Origin: JBBEAM01 sp040882845
Lineage (GTDB): Bacteria; Pseudomonadota; Alphaproteobacteria; Kiloniellales; DSM-21159
Assembly (NCBI GenBank): GCA_040882845.1
Contig: JBBEAM010000007.1
Span: 744,001 to 808,000, forward strand
Length of the DNA: 64,000 nucleotides
Direction: 5' to 3'
Within the stretch, counting starts at the first letter, position 1. Each line of letters begins with the position of its first letter. The notes below the pieces were generated by a model that ran no database searches, was not told the DNA's origin, and saw only the letters and a list, made by a program, of their open reading frames with translations. Positions 44,804-53,965 of this stretch are shown here, one piece after another. The position numbers and the translations under genes were made by a program.

Positions 44804-46537
44804 ATGCCGTTGGACGATAAGCGCAAATTCGACAAGAACAACCTGCCGAGCCGCCATGTCTCGGTAGGACCGGACAAGGCGCCGCACCGTTCCTACTACT
44901 ACGCCATGGGCATGACGGAGGAGGAGATCGCGCTGCCCTTCGTCGGCGTCGCGACCTGCTGGAACGAGGCCGCGCCCTGCAACATCTCGCTGTCGCGCCA
45001 GGCCCAGGCGGTCAAGGTCGGGGTGCGCGAGGCCCAAGGCACGCCCCGCGAGTTCACCACCATCACCGTCACCGACGGCATCGCCATGGGCCATCAGGGG
45101 ATGAAGTCCTCCCTGGTCAGCCGCGAGGCGATCGCCGATTCCGTCGAGCTGACCATGCGCGGCCACTGCTACGACGCGCTGGTCGGCCTGGCCGGCTGCG
45201 ACAAGTCGCTGCCCGGCATGATGATGGTGATGTGCCGGCTCAATGTCCCCAGCGTCTTCATGTACGGCGGCTCGATCCTCCCCGGCCGCCACAAGGGCAA
45301 GGACGTGACCGTGCAGGACGTCTTCGAGGCGGTCGGCGCCTACGGCGCCGGCAACATGAGCGACGAGGAGCTGCACGAGCTGGAATGCGTCGCCTGCCCC
45401 TCGGCGGGCTCCTGCGGCGGCCAGTTCACCGCCAACACCATGGCCTGCGTCTCCGAGGCCATCGGCCTGGCGCTACCCGGTTCGGCCGGCGCACCGGCGC
45501 CCTATGAAACCCGCGACGAGTACGCCATCGCCTCGGGCCAGGCGGTGATGAGCCTGATCGAGAAGAACCTGCGGCCGCGCGACATCGTCACCCGCAAGGC
45601 GCTGGAGAACGCCGCCACCGTGGTTGCCGCCTCGGGCGGATCGACCAACGCCGGGCTGCATCTTCCCGCCATCGCCCATGAGTGCGGCATCGAGTTCGAC
45701 CTGCATGACGTCGCCGAGATCTTCAAGAAGACCCCCTACATCGCCGATCTCAAGCCGGGCGGTAGGTACGTCGCCAAGGACATGTTCGAGATCGGCGGCG
45801 TGCCGGTGCTGCTGAAGGTGCTGCTCGACGGCGGCTATCTGCACGGCGACTGCATCACCGTGACGGGCAAGACCCTGGCCGAGAACCTGCAGGACATCGT
45901 CTTCCCGACCGACCAGGACGTCATCCGCCCGATAGACAATCCTCTGCTGCCGACCGGCGGCGTGGTCGGGCTGAAAGGAAACCTGGCGCCCGAGGGCGCC
46001 ATCGTGAAGGTCGCCGGTCTTGAGAGCCACAAGTTCTCCGGTCCGGCCCGCTGCTTCGACTGCGAGGAGGACGCCTTCCGCGCGGTCAAGGAGAAGGCCT
46101 ACGAGGCTGGGGACGTCTTCGTGATCCGCTACGAGGGACCGAAGGGCGGCCCCGGCATGCGCGAGATGCTGGCGACCACGGCCGCGCTCTACGGCCAGGG
46201 CACCGGCGGCAAGGTGGCGCTGATCACCGACGGGCGTTTCTCCGGCGCCACCCGCGGCTTCTGCATCGGCCATGTCGCGCCCGAGGCGGCGGTCGGCGGC
46301 CCCATCGGCCTGCTCAAGGACGGCGACATCATCACCATCGACGCCGACGCCGGGACCCTGGAAGTCGAGCTTAGCGAAGAGGAGCTGGCGGCGCGACGCA
46401 AGGCCTGGAAGCCGCGCGAGCACGATTTCCAGTCCGGCGCGCTGTGGAAATACGCCCAGCTCGTCGGCAGCGCCGAGAAGGGCGCGGTAACGCACCCCGG
46501 CGGCAAGGCGGAGACCCACTGCTACGCCGACATCTAA
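44804..46537 (+). CDS. ilvD: Dihydroxy-acid dehydratase
   Basis: The 577-residue IlvD/Edd-family enzyme makes branched-chain 2-keto acids for Val, Ile and Leu synthesis. Fe-S ligating cysteines are seen in TCWNEAAPCN, GCDKSLPGMMM and CPSAGSCGGQFTANTM, and the C-terminal region has TDGRFSGATRGFCIGHVAPEA. The TCWN..GCDKS pattern is that of the [2Fe-2S] dihydroxy-acid dehydratase group. An AAAGGGAG ribosome site precedes ATG 44804. The 125-bp divergent gap with the hydrolase shows no leader peptide or attenuator. Confidence 0.94.
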   Translation: MPLDDKRKFDKNNLPSRHVSVGPDKAPHRSYYYAMGMTEEEIALPFVGVATCWNEAAPCNISLSRQAQAVKVGVREAQGTPREFTTITVTDGIAMGHQGMKSSLVSREAIADSVELTMRGHCYDALVGLAGCDKSLPGMMMVMCRLNVPSVFMYGGSILPGRHKGKDVTVQDVFEAVGAYGAGNMSDEELHELECVACPSAGSCGGQFTANTMACVSEAIGLALPGSAGAPAPYETRDEYAIASGQAVMSLIEKNLRPRDIVTRKALENAATVVAASGGSTNAGLHLPAIAHECGIEFDLHDVAEIFKKTPYIADLKPGGRYVAKDMFEIGGVPVLLKVLLDGGYLHGDCITVTGKTLAENLQDIVFPTDQDVIRPIDNPLLPTGGVVGLKGNLAPEGAIVKVAGLESHKFSGPARCFDCEEDAFRAVKEKAYEAGDVFVIRYEGPKGGPGMREMLATTAALYGQGTGGKVALITDGRFSGATRGFCIGHVAPEAAVGGPIGLLKDGDIITIDADAGTLEVELSEEELAARRKAWKPREHDFQSGALWKYAQLVGSAEKGAVTHPGGKAETHCYADI

Positions 46538-46550
46538 GGTAAATCGCGGC

Positions 46551-47435
46551 GTGGCAGCGAGCCCGGCGCTCGACCGGGCGGCCGCCGACTACCGTCTCGG
46601 CCTGGCGGGAATCATCGTCTCCGGGGTGTTCACCTCGCTGGCGGGGATTCTCGTGCGGCTGGTCGAGGCGGCGGACGGCTGGACGCTGCTGTTCTACCGC
46701 ATGGCCGCCTTCCTGGTCTTCATGGCGGTCTTTCTCGGCTGGCGTTACGGGCGCCGGCTGCCTTTTGCCTTTCTGGCCCTGGGGCGTTCGGGGCTGCTGA
46801 TCTCGCTGACCATGAGCGTCGCCTTTGTCAGCTTCGTCTTTGCGCTGATCGAAACCACCGTCGCCCAGGTGGTGTTCATCGGCAGCACCACGCCGCTGTT
46901 CGCCTCGCTGCTGGCTTGGGTGTTCCTCAAGGAGAGGCTGCCGCTGTCCACCTGGATCGCCATGGGGGTGGCGGTTTTGGGTGTCGCCGTGATGGTCGGC
47001 GAGGGGATTTCCGGAGGGTCGCTGCTCGGCACCCTCCTGGCCCTGGCGATGATGCTGTCCTTCTCGCTGACCCTGATCGGCATGCGTGCCGCCAAGACCC
47101 ACGATTCCCTGCCCGCCGTCGCCATGGCCGGGGTGATCATCCTCCTCGTCTCGGCCGCGATGACTCCAAGCTTCGCGATCTCTGGCTGGGATCTCGGAGT
47201 CGCCACGGTCTTCGGCGTGGTGCAACTCGGCTTTCAGTACGTGCTGGTGACCTTCGGCGCGCGCCACGTCCCGGCTGGCGAGATCGCCTTCTTCGCCCGC
47301 ATCCAGGTGATCCTGGCGCCGCTCTGGGTGTGGATCGGGGTGGGCGAGGTTCCCTCGGACTTGACCCTGATCGGCGGCGGGGTTGTGATCGCCGCCGTGG
47401 CCTTCAATTCCATCGCGCGCCTGCGCGCCAGCTAG
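46551..47435 (+). CDS. EamA/DMT-family transporter
   Basis: The 294-residue protein has ten hydrophobic segments in two EamA repeats: first GIIVSGVFTSLAGILVRLVEAADGWTLLFYR..., ending in AQVVFIGSTTPLFASLLAWVFLKERL; second ending in PAGEIAFFARIQVILAPLWVWIGVGEVPS. These are metabolite or drug exporters. The start is GTG 46551, 13 bp after ilvD with AAGG upstream, so co-transcription with ilvD is likely. Substrate not determinable. Confidence 0.88.
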   Translation: MAASPALDRAAADYRLGLAGIIVSGVFTSLAGILVRLVEAADGWTLLFYRMAAFLVFMAVFLGWRYGRRLPFAFLALGRSGLLISLTMSVAFVSFVFALIETTVAQVVFIGSTTPLFASLLAWVFLKERLPLSTWIAMGVAVLGVAVMVGEGISGGSLLGTLLALAMMLSFSLTLIGMRAAKTHDSLPAVAMAGVIILLVSAAMTPSFAISGWDLGVATVFGVVQLGFQYVLVTFGARHVPAGEIAFFARIQVILAPLWVWIGVGEVPSDLTLIGGGVVIAAVAFNSIARLRAS

Positions 47436-47447
47436 AACGGAACATCC

Positions 47448-48950
47448 ATGCGCATCGCCGTCGGCGGCTTCCAGCACGAGACCAACACCTTCGCGCCTTC
47501 CAAGGCGACCTATGCGGACTTCACCACGGCCGGCGCCTGGCCGGGGCTGACCCGGGGCGAGAAGCTGCTGCCGGCCATCGCCGGCATCAACATCCCCATC
47601 GCCGGCTTCTGCGCCAAGGGCAAGGAGCTGGATTTCGAGCTGGTGCCGCTGTCCTGGGCTCAGGCGACTCCCTCCGCGCAGGTGACCGAGGACGCCTTCG
47701 AGCGCATCGTCGCGCAGATCCTGGAAGACCTGGAAGCGGCGCGGAACCTGGACGGCGTCTATCTCGACCTGCACGGCGCCATGGTTACCGAGCATCAGCA
47801 GGACGGCGAGGGCGAGATCCTGCGCCGGGTGCGGAATGTGGTCGGCGAACTGCCCATCGTCGTCAGCCTCGATCTTCACGCCAACGCGACGCCGGAGATG
47901 TTCGAGCTGAGCGACGCCCTGATCGCCTACCGGACCTATCCCCATGTCGACATGGCGGCGACCGGTGCGCGCTGTGCCCACTACCTGCACCGTCTGCTGA
48001 AGCAGGGCGCGGTCGCGGGCCGCGCCTATCGCCAGCTGCCTTTCCTGATCCCGCTGACCGGCGGCTGCACCATGGTCGATCCGGCGGGAAGTCTCTACAA
48101 GCGGCTCGGCGAACTGGAGCGCCAAGGTGCGGTCAGCGCCTCCTTCAATGCCGGTTTCGGCCCGGCCGACATCTGGCACTGCGGGCCGAGCGTGCAGGTC
48201 TATGCGGCACGGCAAGGCGAGGCGGACAGCCTGGCCGAGGGCTATGTCGAGGCCGTCCTGGCGCGGGAAGCCGAGTTCGCCGGTGGTATCTACCCTGCGC
48301 GCGAGGCGGTCGCCTACGCCAAGGAACAGGCGGCCAAGGGCAGAACCCCCATCGTCATCGCCGATACCCAGGACAATCCCGGCGCCGGCGGCAACGGCGA
48401 CACCGTCGGCCTGCTGCGGGAACTGATCGAGCAGGACGCCCCGGACGCCGTGCTCGGCATCCTCTACGATCCCGCCTCGGCCGCGGCTGCCCACGCAGCG
48501 GGCGTGGGCGAGACCGTCGATTTCGCGCTGGGTTCGATCTCCGGGCTGCCCGGGCACGCGCCGCTGGAAGGCCGCTTCGAGATCGTCGCGCTCGGCGACG
48601 GCAGGTTCACCGGCACCGGCCCCTTCTACAAGGGCGCGCGGATGCAGCTTGGTCCCATGGCGCGGCTGCGCCTGGGCGGGGTGGAGGTGCTGCTGACCTC
48701 GAGCAAGCAGCAGGCGGCCGACCAGGAGATGTTCCGCCATCTCGGCGTCGAGCCGGCGGAGCGGGAGATCGTGGCCTTGAAGTCCTCGGTGCACTTCCGC
48801 GCCGACTTCCAGCCGATCGCCGCCGAGGTGATCGTCGCCGCGGCGCCGGGCCCCAACCCGGTCGACCACCGCGATCTCGACTACAGGAACCTGCGCCCCG
48901 GCGTGCGCCTGATGCCCGGCGGGCCGGAGAGCAAGGGGCCGCGGGCTTAA
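47448..48950 (+). CDS. M81-family metallopeptidase (MlrC/microcystinase C-like)
   Basis: The 500-residue protein begins MRIAVGGFQHETNTFAP, the N-terminal M81 signature, with LDGVYLDLHGAMVTEHQQDGEGEILRRVR and VSLDLHANATPEM contributing metal-ligand His and Asp residues, and a C-terminal MlrC domain from about 300 (IVIADTQDNPGAGGNGDTVGLL). MlrC finishes degradation of microcystin peptides, but the family is far wider than microcystin degraders and mlrABD are absent, so a general (iso)peptide or amide substrate is more likely. 12 bp after the transporter gene. Confidence 0.9.
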   Translation: MRIAVGGFQHETNTFAPSKATYADFTTAGAWPGLTRGEKLLPAIAGINIPIAGFCAKGKELDFELVPLSWAQATPSAQVTEDAFERIVAQILEDLEAARNLDGVYLDLHGAMVTEHQQDGEGEILRRVRNVVGELPIVVSLDLHANATPEMFELSDALIAYRTYPHVDMAATGARCAHYLHRLLKQGAVAGRAYRQLPFLIPLTGGCTMVDPAGSLYKRLGELERQGAVSASFNAGFGPADIWHCGPSVQVYAARQGEADSLAEGYVEAVLAREAEFAGGIYPAREAVAYAKEQAAKGRTPIVIADTQDNPGAGGNGDTVGLLRELIEQDAPDAVLGILYDPASAAAAHAAGVGETVDFALGSISGLPGHAPLEGRFEIVALGDGRFTGTGPFYKGARMQLGPMARLRLGGVEVLLTSSKQQAADQEMFRHLGVEPAEREIVALKSSVHFRADFQPIAAEVIVAAAPGPNPVDHRDLDYRNLRPGVRLMPGGPESKGPRA

Positions 48951-49690
48951 TCCCTGCCTCGCCAGTGCTTGCGGTCGGTCATCCTGACGCCGGTGGGCGG
49001 GGCCTGGCCGCCCCAGAGGCGGATCGCCTTGTGCCGGAAGGGCACCACCAGGAGCGCGCCGGCGACGAAGCCGCCGATATGCGCCCACCAGGCGACTCCG
49101 CCGCCCAGTCCGGGATCGCTGCCGGCCATCCAGAACTGGAAGCCGAACCAGATGCCGAGCAGCATCCAGGCCGGCAGCATCAGGGGAATCCAGAGCACCG
49201 GGGTCAGTACCTTGGCGCGGGGATGCAGCACCAGATAGCCGCCGAGCACCGCCGAGACCGCGCCGCTGGCGCCGATGGTCGGCACCTGGGAACTGGGGTC
49301 GGAGAGAACATGCGCGAGCGCCGCGACCGTGCCGCCGATGGCGTAGAAGGCGGCGAAGCGCTTGTGCCCCATGGCGTCCTCGATGTTGTCGCCGAACACC
49401 CAGAGATAGAGCATGTTGCCGACCAGATGCATGGTGTCGCCATGCAGGAACATCGAGCTCAGCACCGTCAGCAGGGCCGGAATGCGATAGAGATCGGGCG
49501 GTAGCTCGCCGTCGCCGACGAGCACCACGGGAATCATTCCGTAGCCGTAGATCATCTCGACGTAGGCGCGCTGACCGCCGCTGATCTCGACCAGGAACAG
49601 GAAGCTGCAGGCGCCGACGATGGCGTAGGTCACCCAGGGGTGGCGGATCAGGATGCGCGGGTAGTCGTCGTAGAGCGGCAGGAAGGGCAT
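48947..49690 (-). CDS. Rhomboid family intramembrane serine protease
   Basis: The 247-residue protein has six to seven membrane segments, catalytic Ser142 in GASGAVSAVLGG and His194 in WWAHIGGFVAGAL, the rhomboid dyad, plus the HLVGNMLYLWVFGDNIED segment of transmembrane helix 2. It cleaves membrane proteins within or near their helices. It is read toward, and overlaps by four bases, the stop of the M81 gene. Confidence 0.93.
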   Translation of the reverse strand: MPFLPLYDDYPRILIRHPWVTYAIVGACSFLFLVEISGGQRAYVEMIYGYGMIPVVLVGDGELPPDLYRIPALLTVLSSMFLHGDTMHLVGNMLYLWVFGDNIEDAMGHKRFAAFYAIGGTVAALAHVLSDPSSQVPTIGASGAVSAVLGGYLVLHPRAKVLTPVLWIPLMLPAWMLLGIWFGFQFWMAGSDPGLGGGVAWWAHIGGFVAGALLVVPFRHKAIRLWGGQAPPTGVRMTDRKHWRGRD

Positions 49691-49705
49691 CTCCGCGCTT
49701 CCGCC

Positions 49706-50482
49706 CTAGTCGCTCAGTTCACACCAGATCGGGGTGTGGTCCGAGGCTTTCTGCCTGCCGCGCGGCTCCCGGTCGATCTCGCAGGCTTCCAGGCGGTCGG
49801 CGGCCTGGGGCGAGAGCAGCAGGTGGTCGATGCGGATGCCGTTGTCCTGATCCCAGGCTCCGCCCTGATAGTCCCAGAAGGTGAAGGCTCGCGCCTTTTC
49901 CGGGTGCAGGGCGCGCAGCGCGTCGGTGTAGCCGAGGTGGACTATCCGGCGCAGGGCGTTGCGGCTTTCCGGCCGAAACAGTGCGTCGCCCTCCCAGATT
50001 TTCGGGTCGTGGCAGTCCTCCGGCATGGGAATGACGTTGTAGTCGCCGCCGAGCACCGCCGGGCGCTCACTCAGGCGCAGGGCAGCGGCATGTGCCTGCA
50101 GCCGCTCCATCCAGCCGAGCTTGTAGGGGAATTTCTCGCTGGAAACCGGATTGCCGTTCGGCAGGTAGATCGTTGCGGCGCGAATCCCGCAGGTTTCGAC
50201 CTCGAGATAGCGCGCCTGCTCCTCCTCTCCACCGCCGGGCAGCACCTCGGCGATCACCTCGATCTCGCCGCGCGAAAGCACGGCGACGCCGTTGTAGGAC
50301 TTCTGCCCGACCACGGCGCAGTTGTAGCCTTCGCTTTCGAATTCCAGGCGGGGGAAGTTCTCGGTCTGGCACTTCACCTCCTGCAGCAGCAGGACGTCGG
50401 GCTTGGCCGTCTTGACCCAGTCCAGCACGTTCTGCAGACGCGCCTTGACCGAGTTGACGTTCCAGGAGGCGATCTTGATCAT
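49706..50482 (-). CDS. xthA: Exodeoxyribonuclease III (AP endonuclease)
   Basis: The 258-residue EEP-family nuclease has IASWNVNSVKAR at the start, the metal-binding Glu in LLLQEVKCQ, YNGVAVLSR, the LGGDYNVIP segment, the FTFWDYQGGAW region and the C-terminal SDHTPIW with the catalytic His. It acts in base-excision repair of abasic sites. The start at 50482 gives the canonical MIKIASWN. Confidence 0.95.
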   Translation of the reverse strand: MIKIASWNVNSVKARLQNVLDWVKTAKPDVLLLQEVKCQTENFPRLEFESEGYNCAVVGQKSYNGVAVLSRGEIEVIAEVLPGGGEEEQARYLEVETCGIRAATIYLPNGNPVSSEKFPYKLGWMERLQAHAAALRLSERPAVLGGDYNVIPMPEDCHDPKIWEGDALFRPESRNALRRIVHLGYTDALRALHPEKARAFTFWDYQGGAWDQDNGIRIDHLLLSPQAADRLEACEIDREPRGRQKASDHTPIWCELSD

Positions 50483-50558
50483 CGGCTATCCCATCTCCAT
50501 GCCTAGCCGTTCAGGCATAGCACGGGTGCCGCCCGGGTTCAGGCCGAAAACGCCGAGT

Positions 50559-50939
50559 CTAGATGGAGAAGCTGGTGCCGCAGCCGCAGGAGGAGGTGGC
50601 GTTGGGATTGTTGATCCGGAAGTAGGCGCCCATCAGGTCTTCGACGAAGTCGATCTCGGCGCCGTTGAGCAGCTCCAGGGAAACCTCGTCGATCACCACC
50701 TTGGCGCCGCCGCGCTCGGCGATGCGGTCGTCCTCCTTGACGCTGCGATCGAAATCGAAGCCGTACTGGAAGCCGGAACAGCCGCCGCCGGACACCGTGA
50801 CCCGCAGCATCAGGCTGCTGTCGCCTTCCTCCTTGGCCAGGAAGGCGATCCGTTTCGCGGCGTTTTCCGTCACCGTGAAGGGGACGCCGCCCGCAGGCGC
50901 TTCGTGGAGAGTTTCGGAACTGGTTTGCATCTTTTCCAT
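50559..50939 (-). CDS. erpA: Iron-sulfur cluster insertion protein ErpA
   Basis: The 126-residue A-type carrier has the three conserved cysteines, in GGGCSGFQYGF and SSCGCGTSFSI near the C-terminus. The residues after the first Cys (SGFQY) and the length fit ErpA, which delivers Fe-S clusters to essential targets; IlvD and CoxS in this window are examples of Fe-S proteins. The strong AAAGGAGG site lies only 2 bases before ATG 50939 and 11 before the in-frame ATG 50930, so the start could be either. Confidence 0.92.
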   Translation of the reverse strand: MEKMQTSSETLHEAPAGGVPFTVTENAAKRIAFLAKEEGDSSLMLRVTVSGGGCSGFQYGFDFDRSVKEDDRIAERGGAKVVIDEVSLELLNGAEIDFVEDLMGAYFRINNPNATSSCGCGTSFSI

Positions 50940-51048
50940 AGCCTCCTTTATGTAAGCAGTCGCGGGGTTCTGTCAAAGGCCGTCTCTGCACCGTCAAAAG
51001 GGGCGGAAAGCCTTGGTTCCCGCAGGATTCCCGCGTAGTCTCGCCGCC

Positions 51049-52212
51049 ATGACGGATACTGCCGAACTCGCCGCCTACGCCTGTACGCCGGAATCCAGCC
51101 GCGGCCGGCTGGTCAAGGAGCCGCACAGCCCGACCCGCTCGGACTTCCAGCGCGACCGCGACCGGATCATCCATTCCCGCGCTTTCCGGCGACTGCAGTA
51201 CAAGACGCAGGTCTTCGTCTTCCACGAGGGCGATCACTACCGCACCCGCCTGACCCACTCCATCGAGGTGGCGCAGATCGCCCGCTCGATCTGCCGCCAG
51301 CTCGGCCTCAACGAGGATCTCGCGGAAACCCTGGCACTGGCGCACGACCTGGGCCACACGCCCTTCGGCCATGCCGGGGAGGACGCCCTGGACGAGGTCA
51401 TGGCGCCCTACGGCGGCTTCGACCACAACGAGCAGACCTTCCGCCACCTGACCCTGCTTGAGGAGCGCTACTACGGCTTCGACGGCCTCAACCTGACCTG
51501 GGAGACCCTGGAGGGCATCGTCAAGCACAACGGGCCGGTCAGCGGCGCCCGGCCCACGGTGGCGAAATATAACGAAAGCTGGGACCTGGAACTGGACACC
51601 CATGCCTCCGCCGAAGCCCAGGTCGCCGCGCTGTCCGACGATATCGCCTACAACAACCACGATATCGACGACGGCCTGCGCGCCGGGCTGTTCACCATGG
51701 ACGACCTGAAGGACGTGCCGCTGGTGGGCGAGGTCTTCGCCGAGGCGGAGTCCCGCGCCGACGACAACACCGCCGACCGGCTGAAGCACGAGGCGGTGCG
51801 CCGCCTGATCAACGCCATGGTCCACGACGTGCTGCGCGAGAGCCGCAAGCGCATCGAGAAACACAAACCGGGTTCCGCCGAAGCGGTGCGCCAGGCCGGC
51901 GAGCCGCTGATTGCTTTTTCGGTGCAGATGCGCAACAACGAGCGCGCTCTCCGAGACTTCCTGTTCAACCGGATGTACCGCCACTACAAGGTCAACCGCA
52001 TGACCTCCAAGGCGCGGCGCGTGGTCAAGGAGCTCTTCGTCCTCTACATGGAAGAGCCCGAGTGCCTGCCGGACCTCTGGCAGTCGAAGGCGAAGACGGG
52101 CAGCGATACCCAGCGGGCGCGCCACGTCGCCGACTACATCGCCGGCATGACCGATCGCTTCGCGCTCGACGAACACCGTAAAATCTTCGACGTACAATCC
52201 AAGACGCAATGA
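51049..52212 (+). CDS. dgt: Deoxyguanosinetriphosphate triphosphohydrolase-like protein
   Basis: The 387-residue HD-superfamily enzyme has the N-terminal SPTRSDFQRDRDRIIHSRAFRRLQYKTQVF motif, and metal-binding His and HD in TRLTHSIEVAQIARS and LAHDLGHTPFGHAGE. It hydrolyses dNTPs to nucleoside and triphosphate. ATG 51049 was chosen for the family-like length. Its stop overlaps the argS start (ATGA), an arrangement frequent in alphaproteobacteria. No Shine-Dalgarno is visible. Confidence 0.93.
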   Translation: MTDTAELAAYACTPESSRGRLVKEPHSPTRSDFQRDRDRIIHSRAFRRLQYKTQVFVFHEGDHYRTRLTHSIEVAQIARSICRQLGLNEDLAETLALAHDLGHTPFGHAGEDALDEVMAPYGGFDHNEQTFRHLTLLEERYYGFDGLNLTWETLEGIVKHNGPVSGARPTVAKYNESWDLELDTHASAEAQVAALSDDIAYNNHDIDDGLRAGLFTMDDLKDVPLVGEVFAEAESRADDNTADRLKHEAVRRLINAMVHDVLRESRKRIEKHKPGSAEAVRQAGEPLIAFSVQMRNNERALRDFLFNRMYRHYKVNRMTSKARRVVKELFVLYMEEPECLPDLWQSKAKTGSDTQRARHVADYIAGMTDRFALDEHRKIFDVQSKTQ

Positions 52213-53963
52213 ATCTTTTCAAAGACTTCCAAGGCATTCTTTCCAAACTACTTGGGGAGATGGTGGCCGCCGGCGAACTACCCGCGGGGCTTGATCTCGG
52301 CAAGGTGACGGTCGAGCCTCCGCGCGAGCGCAGCCACGGCGATATGTCGACCAATGCCGCCATGGTGCTGGCCAAGCCGGCCGGGCTGAAGCCGCGCGAC
52401 ATCGCCGAGGCGCTGGCGGCGCGGCTGTCCGCGCTCGAAGACGTTGCCGCGGTCGAGGTCGCCGGTCCCGGCTTCGTCAACTGGCGCGTATCGGGCGAGG
52501 TCTGGCAGGCCTGCCTGCGGAGCATCCTGAGGGCCGGGGAGAACTATGGCGCCTCCGATCTTGGCGCGGGTGTCGGGGTCAACGTCGAGTACGTTTCGGC
52601 CAATCCCACCGGGCCGCTGACCGTCGGCCACGCGCGCGGTGCCATCGTCGGCGACGTGCTGGCCAACCTGCTGGAGAAAGCCGGCTACAAGGTGACCCGG
52701 GAGTACTACACCAACGATGCCGGCGGCCAGGTCGACACCCTGGCGCGCTCGGCCTATCTGCGCTACCGCGAGGCCCTGGGCGAAGCCATCGACGACATCC
52801 CCGAAGGCCTCTATCCCGGCGCTTATCTGAAGGACGTCGGGGCGGCGCTGGCGGCGCGCGACGGCGAGAAGTGGCTCGAGGCGGAAGAGGAAGCTTGGCT
52901 GCCGGAGGTGCGCGCCTTCGCGATCGCCGAGTTGATGCAGCTGGTGCGTACCGATCTCAAGGCGGCCGGGGTCGAGCAGGAGGTCTTCGCCTCGGAGAAA
53001 GCGATGGTCGAGGCCGGCGCCGTCGAGGCCGTGGTCGAGACCCTGACCGCCCGGGACCTGCTCTACGAGGGGGTGCTGGAGCCGCCCAAGGGCAAGCTTC
53101 CCGAGGATTGGGAGCCGCGCCCGCAAACCCTGTTCAAGGCCACGGAATTCGGCGACGACATCGACCGGCCGATCAAGAAATCCGACGGTTCCTGGACCTA
53201 TTTCGCCGCCGACATGGCCTATCACCTGGACAAGTACCGGCGCGGACACCCCATCCTGATCGACGTGCTGGGTGCCGACCACGGCGGCTACGTCAAGCGG
53301 ATGAAGGCGGCGGTCAAGGCGCTGACCGGCGGCGAGGGCGAGCTGCACGTGCTGCTCTGCCAGCTGGTCAAGCTGTCGCGCGGCGGCGATCCGGTGAAGA
53401 TGTCCAAACGCTCGGGCAGTTTTGTGACCTTGCGCGAGGTCATAGAGGAAGTCGGCAAGGACGTGTTACGCTTCATCATGTTGACGCGGAAATCCGACGC
53501 GCCGTTGGAATTCGACCTCGAAAAGGTCCTGGAGCAGTCCAAGGACAATCCCGTCTTCTACGTGCAGTATGCCCATGCCCGCTGCTGTTCCGTGCTGCGT
53601 CTGGCGGCGGAGGAGATGCCGGAACTGCGGCAGGGAACTGACGCTGCGGTTGAAGCGCCCCTGGAGCTATTGACCGACTCGGTTGAGCTTGATCTGATCA
53701 AGCGGATGGCGGAATGGCCGCGCACCGTGGAGGCTGCCGCGCAAAGCTATGAGCCGCACCGGGTCGCCTTCTATCTTCAGGATCTGGCGGCCGGGTTCCA
53801 CGGGCTCTGGACCAAGGGCAAGGAAGACGCCAGCCTGCGGTTTCTGCTGAAGGACGATGCGAAGCTGACGGCGGCGCGCCTTGCCATGCTACAGGCGCTG
53901 ACCGGCGTCCTCGCCTCGGGTCTGATGGTCTTGGGAGTGACACCGGTCGAGGAGATGCGCTGA
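52209..53963 (+). CDS. argS: Arginyl-tRNA synthetase
   Basis: The 584-residue class I synthetase has an N-terminal Add-1 domain (about 1-110), the HIGH-like ANPTGPLTVGHARGA, a KMSK motif (VKMSKRSGSFVTL) and the DALR anticodon-binding domain at the C-terminus (about 460-584). ArgS enzymes with a KMSK motif are the ones that do not rely on the substitute GXGG-type signature. Translationally coupled to dgt and followed 2 bp later by the SPOR gene. Confidence 0.96.
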   Translation: MNLFKDFQGILSKLLGEMVAAGELPAGLDLGKVTVEPPRERSHGDMSTNAAMVLAKPAGLKPRDIAEALAARLSALEDVAAVEVAGPGFVNWRVSGEVWQACLRSILRAGENYGASDLGAGVGVNVEYVSANPTGPLTVGHARGAIVGDVLANLLEKAGYKVTREYYTNDAGGQVDTLARSAYLRYREALGEAIDDIPEGLYPGAYLKDVGAALAARDGEKWLEAEEEAWLPEVRAFAIAELMQLVRTDLKAAGVEQEVFASEKAMVEAGAVEAVVETLTARDLLYEGVLEPPKGKLPEDWEPRPQTLFKATEFGDDIDRPIKKSDGSWTYFAADMAYHLDKYRRGHPILIDVLGADHGGYVKRMKAAVKALTGGEGELHVLLCQLVKLSRGGDPVKMSKRSGSFVTLREVIEEVGKDVLRFIMLTRKSDAPLEFDLEKVLEQSKDNPVFYVQYAHARCCSVLRLAAEEMPELRQGTDAAVEAPLELLTDSVELDLIKRMAEWPRTVEAAAQSYEPHRVAFYLQDLAAGFHGLWTKGKEDASLRFLLKDDAKLTAARLAMLQALTGVLASGLMVLGVTPVEEMR

Positions 53964-53965
53964 GA

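Noticed and set aside
46371..49088. 905-codon frame antisense to ilvD, the EamA gene and the M81 gene
   Set aside because: Long antisense frames are expected at this GC content; it is Gly/Arg/Asp/Glu/Gln-rich without domains, while three recognised genes lie on the other strand.
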